DNA from: Nitrosomonas stercoris
GTDB taxonomy: Bacteria > Pseudomonadota > Gammaproteobacteria > Burkholderiales > Nitrosomonadaceae
Length of the DNA: 64,000 nucleotides
NCBI GenBank assembly: GCA_006742785.1
Contig: AP019755.1
Coordinates: 1,860,001 to 1,924,000, forward strand
Direction of reading: 5' to 3'
Below are positions 20,901-27,690 of this stretch, piece by piece; position 1 is the first letter of the stretch, and each line of letters starts with the position of its first letter. The notes beneath the pieces are model-generated. The model made no database searches. It had not been told where the DNA came from and saw only the letters and a list, made by a program, of their open reading frames with translations. The translations under genes were made by a program, and so were the position numbers.

Positions 20901-22081
20901 GGTATTGCGGTCAGTTCACCCGCTTCATTGGTGGTGACCAATACCGGGTCTTGCAATCCAATATATTCAGCAACAGTCAGCATGAAAGGCAGCATGAAAC
21001 TGCTGACACCTGCCTTATCCGCAGCGTAATCTGCACGATTGCCATTGCGATATTGCATGAAATTGATCACGGGAATATCAAGCGCCTGAAACCAGGCTTT
21101 GCGCCCATCCGGATTAATGCCAAGAAACGTATTAACCATCAAGACATGCAAGATGGTTTTGCCGTCAAGCATGATCAACGGTTCATCGACCACATGCATT
21201 GATTGTGTCGCAGGATTGGGAAAACCGCTGTCATCCAGCGTACCGATGGTTTGCACAGTTATCCCGATGTTTTCCGGTTTTTTCCCATCAGGTTGATCGC
21301 GTGTCTGCTGTTGCTCGTTTTGTGCAGGCGAACGAGTGGCTGAATCGGGGCGAGGACGACTGCCTCGATAGAAAACCAGTGGCATTCCACCTGCACGTTC
21401 GATTGCTGAGATGGTTTCATCCAATTGGCGAGTTTGTCCGTCACTCAGATAACTGCTGGCAGTTTCCATGCCGATGACTGGTGTATCCTGCCAGTTCTGC
21501 CGATGTTGTTGCCACCAATCCAGATATTCAGGCAAAGAAGCAAATATTACCTGTTCAGCATCCGGATGATAAATACCGCCATTAGGGAGTTCAACTGGTG
21601 GTGCAACAGCTGAGATATCTTCGCCCGCGAACCAGGCTTTTAGATATTGCATCATGCGCTCTCGGTTCACGCGCATCCCGCTAACGTAGTAGGTAAACAG
21701 TTGTTGTGCCTGCTCCTTATCTAGATGCTGTGCCTGCATGCGTAATGATGGATTGAACCGATGAACACTGAGTGTAGGGATAGTCAAAGCATGTAACTGT
21801 TCCCCTGCGACTTGTTCAACTTGTGACATGGATTCATCGTTTGGTGCATCAATGATAATGAAATCTGCATTGTCGAGTACTCGTTTTACGCCTGCTTCTC
21901 CTTCTCGATCAACTTGTGTCCACGCTAACTCCAGCGCCTGATCTTGTGCGATGGATTCCATCAGTTTGAATTTGTGTTCAAGTACAAAACTGGTACTCAA
22001 TATCGCCACCTTTGCTGCTGTGGCAGTTGACGATGCCAGGCAGATTAGCAGCCCGAATACCAGTGTTTGGTAAAACTTCAT
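17924..22081 (-). CDS. cobN: CobN/HmuS-like chelatase, exported and membrane-anchored
   Basis: 1385 aa, CobN/BchH superfamily large subunit. The start is the ATG at 22081 with GGAGGA six bases upstream, giving a clean signal peptide (MKFYQTLVFGLLICLASSTATA). A C-terminal helix near 1345-1368 is followed by positive residues. The bulk should therefore sit in the periplasm, unlike cobalt chelatase of B12 synthesis. The core motif HFGTHGSQEWTPG is near residue 600. No cobS, cobT or B12 genes are in the window. TonB receptor, ExbB- and DUF2149-like genes flank it, as for Bacteroidota HmuS, which acts on haem. Substrate, haem or cobalamin, is not decided by sequence. Confidence 0.85.
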   Translation of the reverse strand: MKFYQTLVFGLLICLASSTATAAKVAILSTSFVLEHKFKLMESIAQDQALELAWTQVDREGEAGVKRVLDNADFIIIDAPNDESMSQVEQVAGEQLHALTIPTLSVHRFNPSLRMQAQHLDKEQAQQLFTYYVSGMRVNRERMMQYLKAWFAGEDISAVAPPVELPNGGIYHPDAEQVIFASLPEYLDWWQQHRQNWQDTPVIGMETASSYLSDGQTRQLDETISAIERAGGMPLVFYRGSRPRPDSATRSPAQNEQQQTRDQPDGKKPENIGITVQTIGTLDDSGFPNPATQSMHVVDEPLIMLDGKTILHVLMVNTFLGINPDGRKAWFQALDIPVINFMQYRNGNRADYAADKAGVSSFMLPFMLTVAEYIGLQDPVLVTTNEAGELTAIPEQMELLVGKLVNLAQLAMLPNAEKNVALLFWNHPPGEHNQGASNLNVPRSIAHLVEHLRAADYAFDSASEEQIIAAVGEMLRPVYRKDSLPGLMQTPHWDFLPLTDYLEWFATLPAAVREQIDAYWGEAKKSPWVAQREDGTTGFVIPRLKLGQLVVLPQPPRGEIAIENTEEKLFHDTKIPTNHFYLATYLWLRTQQPAHAIIHFGTHGSQEWTPGKERGLWAFDDPNLLVGNTPVIYPYIIDNIAEAVHVKRRGRGVIISHQTPPFSPAGLSEDFAQINDAIHEYESLDEGLVKENTRKQIIELVVKMNIHQDMDWKVANLERDFPEFLREIEDYLEHLAIAQQPLGLHVLGQDMERTHMTSTIMQMLGQPLYTALGFENAGEIFTGDYQQIQASAPYRFVDEWVLSDKPLDTLDDKALAELAKHGRSLAATFSTANEIESILRALSARWIDPSYGGDPIRNPDALPTGRNMYGFDPSRVPTRAAYEAGKEALQHLILTYQTTHDGQFPDKLAFSLWSTETMRHLGMLEAQILYAMGVRPVWDEGGRVTGVEKISLAELGRPRVDPVISITGLYRDQFPNVMERLNEAIMLLAEDEDEPLEQNHVRANSLQIIGAMLARGLSEKDASTVAHTRIFGSESGNYGTGLTDATLASDQWEEGDGKLEQQYLSSMSWMYGPDTTSWSKKITTSDNNEINAYAEHLQGTRAVVFSRSSNLHGLLDTDHPFEYLGGISMAVRHLDGTAPQLYISNMRDPSRAQLEAADKFLATELRSVYQHPNWIKEMVKEGYSGTLQLLNTINNFWGWQVMDRNIVRDDQWQSFHEIYVNDRYQLGLREWFETYQPAALAQIAERMLEAIRKDYWQASEQTVQELVNIYTQLVQQHDIHTSNATFKAYVQELATNFGINSPSNKPAESATVAQPDVEPVESAKQIDETTENIRGQQMSEVSPTEETIQLVWAYAWLLILIIFSGFLWQAWRTRSEARKSLSGQA

Positions 22082-22108
22082 CAGGAATCCTCCAATCATA
22101 TATATAAT

Positions 22109-22127
22109 GCGAACGATAATTATTAGC
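22109..22127 (-). promoter_or_regulatory. Fur-box-like site upstream of cobN-like gene
   Basis: GCGAACGATAATTATTAGC agrees with the 19-bp Fur consensus at 14 of 19 positions by my count. It lies 28 bp before the start codon at 22081, where a repressor would act. It overlaps an imperfect AT-rich palindrome centred at 22121. Confidence 0.5.
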
Positions 22128-22147
22128 GTTATATAAATTAATATCAA

Positions 22148-22164
22148 TGTGACAAATTGTCGCA
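22148..22164. promoter_or_regulatory. Palindromic operator copy 1 (cobN-like gene)
   Basis: TGTGACA-AAT-TGTCGCA, 17 bp, one arm mismatch. It belongs to a set of three related palindromes (others at 24513 and 24678) found only in this cluster. It sits 67 bp before the start codon at 22081. Confidence 0.65.
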
Positions 22165-22214
22165 CCGGCAATTTACGTATGCTTATTCAGACGAGGCAGT
22201 GCGCAATAAGATAA

Positions 22215-24437
22215 TTAAAATTTGTAGGCGAGATATCCCATGAATGTTCGAGGCATACCGGGTGTGAAACTGATGCGTGAACCGCTAGCATCTTTATTGA
22301 CGTCTACTGCATAGCGTTTATCAAATAGGTTCTGCACGTTAAACGTTAGTCCCCAATGTTTTAGGTCATAGCCAACGGTCAGGTTGGTGAGGAAATGATA
22401 GCCGCCATGCCGTTCAGTGTTTGCGTTATCAGTGAAATAATCACTTTGTCCGCGTGTTTCGACCCGGCCATGCCAACCACTGGGATGGCGATACGTCGTA
22501 TAAACAAAATACATATGTTCCGGAAAACGCGGCACTTGGTTGCCAGAACGGTTGGCATTGATTGTGGTGCGCTGATTGGTAACTGGATCGATAACTGTTA
22601 AAGGTTCAGTAAGTTTATTGAATTTCAGATCTGTGTAAGTGTAGCTGGCGCCCACTTCAAATCCGGAAGTAAAGGCGTAATTGCCAAAAAATTCAAACCC
22701 GTTCTTGCTAGTTTTGCCTGCATTGGCATATAGCGTTTGCAGATTTTGTACAAAGGAAATAATTTCGTTACTGACATCGGTGTGATAGCCGGTCAGATCA
22801 AACGACCAGTTCCGGCCACGCCCCTTGAAACCAGCTTCATAATTAAGATGACCAGATGCTTTCAGGGTGCGCCCAAATTCGACCGCGTTCTGAATTTCGC
22901 CATCTGCTGGTACTTGATTGGCATGTGCAACCGATACGTAGGCATTGATCTGATCTGTGGCACGATAGGTTACCGCTGCCTTGGGAGCAAACAAATCATA
23001 ATCTTCCTTCACTTTAACCAGTCCGCGTCCTGGTGCGTAATTGCCTCGTGCGTAGTCATAACTTTGAAACTCGTTCCGTTTGATATCAAAACTGATTTGA
23101 TCAAAACGCATTTGCAGATCGATCGTTAAACGATCCGTGGGAGAAAGGCTTTCCAGAAAATAAATTCCCCATAAATCATTGGTAAAGTGAGTGCGTGAAT
23201 TAAGTTGCCCTTTGCGATCAGACAGGGTGGATATAATACGGCCAGTGCCCGGTACAGTTAACACATCAACATAAGCGTACTGTAATGAATTCTCATTCCA
23301 GCTGCGGCGCCAGGTGCCGCCAATCACCATTGAACCAGGTATGCCGAACAGAGAATGGGTATAAATTCCTTCAAGATCCAGGCCGAAATTTCGTTCCCAG
23401 CCTTCGGTATCGTTAATTTGTCCAGTAATTGGGTGAAAGTGTTTCCATTGGTTGTAGTAGATGCGCGGTTTGAAAAGCCAATCTCCCATGCGATGTTCCA
23501 GACGGCTGTTCATGAATAATATTTTGGAATCACGTGCTGAGTTTTTCCAGGGATCTTGTGTTTCAAGGGCTTTGCCAGTATGACGATAGCGGGTGTATTG
23601 CTCTCGATTGAGCGAACCAGGCAAATTCAGTTTGACATCGTTATAGGTGACCTCAGATTCAAGCAGGCTGGATTCTCCTAATTGCCACCCGTGTTTGAGT
23701 CCGATGTTAGTACTGTTAAAGCGATTTTGCTGCCGCCATTCGTTATTGGTATAGCGTTTTGAAAAAGTAAGAGAAAAAGCATGCTCATCAAAAACTTTGC
23801 CAAATCGAGTGTGCAGATTGTGTGTTCCCCAGTTTCCAACGCCGCCACGGATAGTATTGTGCCGATCATCAAAAGCAGAGCGTGAAATGATATGAATAGT
23901 ACCTCCAGCTGTCCCTGCGCTATAAAGATCGCCTGGCCCACGGGTCACTTCGATGCGTTCGATATCATCAGTATCAACAAAATCGAGCCTGCCAAAACTG
24001 TCCGGATCAAGTATGGGTACCCCATCGCGTAACAAGTTAATTTCACGCACACCGTATTGTGCTTTTAGGCCTGCGCCACGAATTGAAATTTTGGCATCAT
24101 AAGAATTGCTGTTACTCTCGATGCGTAATCCTGGCACCTGTCCTTGAATAGCATCCTTGATGCTGAACATGCGCACATCTTCTATGCGTTTTTCATCTAC
24201 TACACTGATCGATTGCGGTACTTCCTTGGTGGTGCGTGCCTCACGTGTTGCCGTGACGCTAATGGCATCAAATTGTACGGATTCTTCAGGTAAGGTTTGT
24301 TGTGCGATTGAAGGAGAGGTTGCTGTCCAGAGTAACAGATAAACGGGCCATTTCCACTGTGGAAGATTGATAAAAATATCTGTTGTGTGAATTGATTTGG
24401 AATTGCCATTTGTGCTGTAGCTGTTGTGGACTTTCAT
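22215..24437 (-). CDS. TonB-dependent outer-membrane receptor
   Basis: 740 aa. A signal peptide-like segment ends near SIAQQ, a TonB box-like DAISVTATRE follows, then a plug with IEDVRMFSIKDAIQGQVPGLRIE and RGPGDLYSAGTAGGTI, then a beta barrel ending in Phe (GYLAYKF). Such receptors import iron chelates, haem or cobalamin using ExbB-ExbD-TonB energy. The cobN-like gene follows after 133 bp on the same strand. The receptor class looks closer to siderophore/haem or cobalamin receptors, but the ligand cannot be named. One palindromic operator lies 76 bp upstream. Confidence 0.92.
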   Translation of the reverse strand: MKVHNSYSTNGNSKSIHTTDIFINLPQWKWPVYLLLWTATSPSIAQQTLPEESVQFDAISVTATREARTTKEVPQSISVVDEKRIEDVRMFSIKDAIQGQVPGLRIESNSNSYDAKISIRGAGLKAQYGVREINLLRDGVPILDPDSFGRLDFVDTDDIERIEVTRGPGDLYSAGTAGGTIHIISRSAFDDRHNTIRGGVGNWGTHNLHTRFGKVFDEHAFSLTFSKRYTNNEWRQQNRFNSTNIGLKHGWQLGESSLLESEVTYNDVKLNLPGSLNREQYTRYRHTGKALETQDPWKNSARDSKILFMNSRLEHRMGDWLFKPRIYYNQWKHFHPITGQINDTEGWERNFGLDLEGIYTHSLFGIPGSMVIGGTWRRSWNENSLQYAYVDVLTVPGTGRIISTLSDRKGQLNSRTHFTNDLWGIYFLESLSPTDRLTIDLQMRFDQISFDIKRNEFQSYDYARGNYAPGRGLVKVKEDYDLFAPKAAVTYRATDQINAYVSVAHANQVPADGEIQNAVEFGRTLKASGHLNYEAGFKGRGRNWSFDLTGYHTDVSNEIISFVQNLQTLYANAGKTSKNGFEFFGNYAFTSGFEVGASYTYTDLKFNKLTEPLTVIDPVTNQRTTINANRSGNQVPRFPEHMYFVYTTYRHPSGWHGRVETRGQSDYFTDNANTERHGGYHFLTNLTVGYDLKHWGLTFNVQNLFDKRYAVDVNKDASGSRISFTPGMPRTFMGYLAYKF

Positions 24438-24460
24438 AAAAATTTTCTCCCTTATTTTTA

Positions 24461-24480
24461 TTGAGAATCAATTATCAATA
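24461..24480 (-). promoter_or_regulatory. Possible weak Fur-like site upstream of TonB receptor
   Basis: An AT-rich sequence with ATTGA and TCAAT inverted arms lies 24 bp before the receptor start. It contains GATAAT on the minus strand but matches the full Fur consensus poorly, so iron control here is only a possibility. Confidence 0.3.
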
Positions 24481-24512
24481 CAAATAAGGATGCTATTTAG
24501 ATTGAGGGTGAG

Positions 24513-24537
24513 TCAATGCGACATATTGTCGCATTGA
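24513..24537. promoter_or_regulatory. Palindromic operator copy 2 (TonB receptor)
   Basis: Perfect inverted repeat with 11-bp arms, TCAATGCGACA and TGTCGCATTGA, around TAT. It lies 76 bp before the receptor start codon. A perfect palindrome this long is unlikely by chance, and its 17-bp core recurs at 22148 and 24678. Confidence 0.8.
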
Positions 24538-24677
24538 TTATTTTTATTGATATTTCAAATATTTATATTGCCAGGTGGTTTTTGTGAGAGAACGATTTTG
24601 TGCTGAAAGGCATAGCAACCTTGAAGGTGCAAGTAGTCATTTCAGCGTAGAAAACCAGTTATTCATTTGTTTTCACG

Positions 24678-24694
24678 TGCGACAATATGTCGCA
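24678..24694. promoter_or_regulatory. Palindromic operator copy 3 (PEP-CTERM gene)
   Basis: TGCGACA-ATA-TGTCGCA, perfect seven-base arms around three bases. It sits 102 bp before the PEP-CTERM start at 24796, in the divergent region shared with the TonB receptor. Confidence 0.75.
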
Positions 24695-24795
24695 TTGTTT
24701 ATTCCAATAGCTTATCTGATACTTATCAGTGACTTTGTCAGATAGAAAATTTCTGAACTTTGTCACTTTTATCAATCATTGGAATAAAAATTCAA

Positions 24796-25593
24796 ATGCA
24801 TAAAATAATTGGGTATGTTTTGCTTTTTGTAGTTGGCATGGCTTCGCTGCCTGCTGTTGCGCATATCAGTTATAGCGATCGTGATTTTGGAATTTACGAT
24901 TTGGCTACAGGCGGTTCAAGCACTATTCTCCATCAATTTGTAACCGGCAATTATGGCTGGATAGATGGCACAGATGCAGATCAAGGAGATAGTCATCGAG
25001 TACTACCGTTCCGGTTTACACTCACAAGCGCAGCTAATGTAACGCTGAGTTTCTGGGAAGACAGTGCAATGACCACTAACTACATGGGCATAGAGGAGCA
25101 ATCGATATTTGGGTTAACACCTGGGTTTTCCTTGTATAAAGGATTAGCACACTTTCCCCCAGACACGCTGGATCACGACGGCGCAGCTGGCTCGCTCCTG
25201 TTACGTCCTGAAGGTAGTGAAGGCTCATTTGTAGCGTTGGGTGACTGGAGTATCACCAGTGATGATGATCCTTTTGCTCTGAATGCAAGTCATTTTGCTT
25301 ATGTCGGACATGCTTACGATGGTGAAGCAGATTATGGCTTGGGTCTTATTTCAGGAGGAGATGGAATACTCGACAATTTTGTGTCAGCAACATTTTCGCT
25401 GGCTGCGGGCGATTATTCTGTTTTTGCAGGTGGATCTAATTACTGGGATCAATTGGAAAGCAACCCTGACTTTGGGGCGCGTTATGGTCTGAATGCCTCT
25501 TTTAGCATCGCACAACAAGTATCTGAGCCACACACTTTCGCTTTGTTGTTAGCAGGGTTAGGTGTGCTGGGTGTAATTAAGCGGCGTGAATGA
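24796..25593 (+). CDS. PEP-CTERM sorted exported protein
   Basis: 265 aa. The N-terminus (MHKIIGYVLLFVVGMASLPAVAH) is a signal peptide and the C-terminus is a PEP-CTERM-type signal: SEPHTFALLL, hydrophobic helix, then IKRRE. SEP replaces PEP, a variant to note. The mature part is acidic and Gly/Asp rich with no metal motif I recognise. The start at 24796 is chosen for the signal peptide; an upstream ATG at 24760 is possible. It diverges from the TonB receptor and carries its own copy of the shared palindrome, so a surface role in the same system, perhaps ligand capture, is plausible but unproven. Confidence 0.8.
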   Translation: MHKIIGYVLLFVVGMASLPAVAHISYSDRDFGIYDLATGGSSTILHQFVTGNYGWIDGTDADQGDSHRVLPFRFTLTSAANVTLSFWEDSAMTTNYMGIEEQSIFGLTPGFSLYKGLAHFPPDTLDHDGAAGSLLLRPEGSEGSFVALGDWSITSDDDPFALNASHFAYVGHAYDGEADYGLGLISGGDGILDNFVSATFSLAAGDYSVFAGGSNYWDQLESNPDFGARYGLNASFSIAQQVSEPHTFALLLAGLGVLGVIKRRE

Positions 25594-26333
25594 ACTCAGT
25601 CCGACCTATGTCTATGCTGATAAAAATCAGTATTACGTAGTAGCTATGCTATAAATTGACTTTGGTGTGCGTGCATGATTAATCATTTCATACATAAATA
25701 AGTTTATACTGATTATTTGTAACCATGTCTGGACTTGCCAGTACACTTCTACAGATCGCAGTAAGATAATTAGTCATGCACGCGCGTAGTTTCATAATTG
25801 AGAAGCTGATATTTTCGTCAATCACAAAAGCGAAGAAAGATTACATTATTTTCTTGTGGTGCAGCGAGACATGCTGCTATGTAATTTGCCTTCTGATCTC
25901 TTCAATCATCGTTTTTCCAAAGTGCTTTCTAGACATACCGCTACTTCTTTCGTTTAACTTTTATTCGGCGTGATTTAACAAAATTACGACTTGAATAAGC
26001 CATGACGCAACTTGTGGCTCTTATTTTACAAGCGAGCAACCCTAGTTAATTAACACGGCTGATTATTTTGTACAAACTGAGTAGTTGTATTTCTAAAAAA
26101 TAAGGTATAAGCCGCGTCTATCTGTGATTGCACCCAAGTTGCATGCTTCAATCACAGCCAGAAAAATCCTGCCTTTTAAAATCTCGCAATTAAGATAAAT
26201 ACGATTAAGTCGAGCATCCGGCACATATGCGAATGATGGAGTTAATGATAATAATTTGCATTTGTATTGAATTTAAGTATAGTTCTTCCAGTTTATTTGT
26301 TTCGTTTACTTCGAAAAGGGAGAGGTTTACAAC
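25594..26333. other. 740-bp region without a convincing gene
   Basis: AT-rich intergenic stretch. A 65-codon open frame at 25776-25973 has no ribosome site and no recognisable composition, and I do not call it. The right-hand end carries a Fur-box-like site (26241-26259) for the remnant TonB gene. A 9-bp inverted repeat (26122-26130 with 26149-26157) is not significant by itself. Confidence 0.6.
26241..26259 (+). promoter_or_regulatory. Fur-box-like site before the broken TonB gene
   Basis: GTTAATGATAATAATTTGC matches the Fur consensus at 15 of 19 positions by my count. It lies 75 bp upstream of the ATG at 26334, so the original receptor was probably iron-repressed. Confidence 0.6.
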
Positions 26334-26528
26334 ATGCAAATCAATCGCGTTGTCACATTTTGCTGTCTGGCGACTATCGCTACAGCGACTGATGCGGCTG
26401 ATGGCGATAATATCGCCGAGCTCGATGAAATAACCGTCGTCAGTACTGCATCAGGTTTTGAACAGAATATTGCTGATGCACCAGCCAGTATTACTGTTAT
26501 TTCTAGAGAAGAGCTTGATAAGAAATCG
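26334..26528 (+). pseudogene. TonB-dependent receptor, 5' remnant
   Basis: About 65 codons remain: a signal peptide (VVTFCCLATIATATDAADG), a TonB box-like LDEITVVST and the first part of the plug (ASITVISREELDKKSY). An IS630-type element begins right after. Nothing of the receptor continues beyond the element, so the 3' part was lost with the insertion or a later deletion. A Fur-like site precedes it, as expected for a siderophore receptor. Confidence 0.85.
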
Positions 26529-26530
26529 TA

Positions 26531-27569
26531 CATTAGAGCGTTTTTCTTTTAATTAGAATCACTGGAATTCCCCTGTACGTTAAAATAAGAAAGGATAGGA
26601 GGTGAGAGATGCCGAAAGCTTATTCAGAGGATTTGCGCTGGCGGGTAGTGGCGGACACAGAAAAGGGTCTGAGTATCAGGGCCGTGGCCGATAAATATTC
26701 AGTCAGCCCCTCATTTGTATCGAAGATAACCTGCCTGTGGAGACGGGAAGGGAGCGTTTCCCCGCGCAAGATTGGAGGTTACCGGCGTCATGCGTTGAGC
26801 GCCCATGCTGCAGAGGTCAAGGGCAAGCTTCTGGAGGATAAGGACATAACGCTTGCGCAGCTGCGCGATTGGATTGAAGAGACTTTGGGGGTTCGTGTCC
26901 ACGTTTCCTCGGTTGACCGATTTATCCGCTCGCTGGGATACAGTTATAAAAAAAACACTGAAGGCCAGCGAACAAGAGCGTGCTGACGTGGCGGCGGCAA
27001 GGCTCATTTGGCGAGACTGGCAAAAGACCTGCGATCCCGCTCGCCTGATCTTTCTCGATGAAACGGGAGCAAGCACGGACATGACGAGGCAGTATGGCCG
27101 CTGTCCTGTGGGAGAGCGATGCTATGACCATGCTCCCGGCAGTCACAAAACCATGACTTTCGTTGCCGGATTGCATCTTAACGGTTTGCTTGCGCCGTGG
27201 TGTCTGGATGCGCCCATGAATGGCGCAGCTTTCCTGGTTTATGTGGAAACCCAGCTCTGCCCTGCACTCAAGCCAGGTGATATCGTTATCTGCGACAACC
27301 TGAGCAGCCACAAGGTTGCCGGTGTCCGGGAGATGATCAAGGACAAAGGTGCAGAAATCCTTTATCTGCCGCCTTATTCTCCCGACCTCAACCCCATTGA
27401 ACAGGTCTTCTCCAAAATCAAAACCCTCCTGCGTAAAGCCGCCGAACGATCCTTTGATGCTCTCTGGACCGCTATCGGCAGCATCATTGAAACCATCCGG
27501 CCCCAGGAATGCCGTAACTACTTCACCAACTCCGGCTATGTATCTAACTAAACGAGAAATGCTCTAATG
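26531..27569 (+). mobile_element. IS630-family insertion sequence
   Basis: About 1.04 kb. Terminal inverted repeats CATTAGAGCGTTTTTC (26531) and, read on the minus strand from 27569, CATTAGAGCATTTCTC match at 14 of 16 bases. A TA flanks the left end (26529-26530), the IS630 target, but the right flank reads GCGTAC without an abutting TA, consistent with a rearrangement on that side. It carries a two-frame transposase and interrupts a TonB receptor gene. Confidence 0.88.
26609..27551 (+). CDS. IS630 transposase, two overlapping frames
   Basis: Frame 1 (26609-26986) carries the N-terminal helix-turn-helix (MPKAYSEDLRWRVVADTEKG). Frame 2 (to 27551) carries the DDE core: FLDETGAST, ICDNLSSHK and SPDLNPIEQVF. 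The frames meet at a run of eight A's around 26947-26955, and one A fewer would join them into one protein of about 314 aa. This is either a programmed frameshift or a slippage mutation; the sequence alone does not decide. Confidence 0.85.
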
Positions 27570-27690
27570 GCGTACTAATGAATAAGATTATTCTAGAGGG
27601 AGTGGTGGCTGATAGTGTGCTGCAGTTTTTTTTAGGTGTTAGTAATGTTGTTATACAGAGAATTCTCAGAGAGCTGTTATCTTCGTTTTC

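Noticed and set aside
25776..25973. 65-codon open frame in the gap before the broken TonB gene
   Set aside because: No ribosome site, no recognisable composition, AT-rich surroundings.
26122..26157. CTGTGATTG ... CAATCACAG inverted repeat
   Set aside because: Nine-base arms with an 18-base spacer are near chance expectation, and the neighbouring gene is a remnant.
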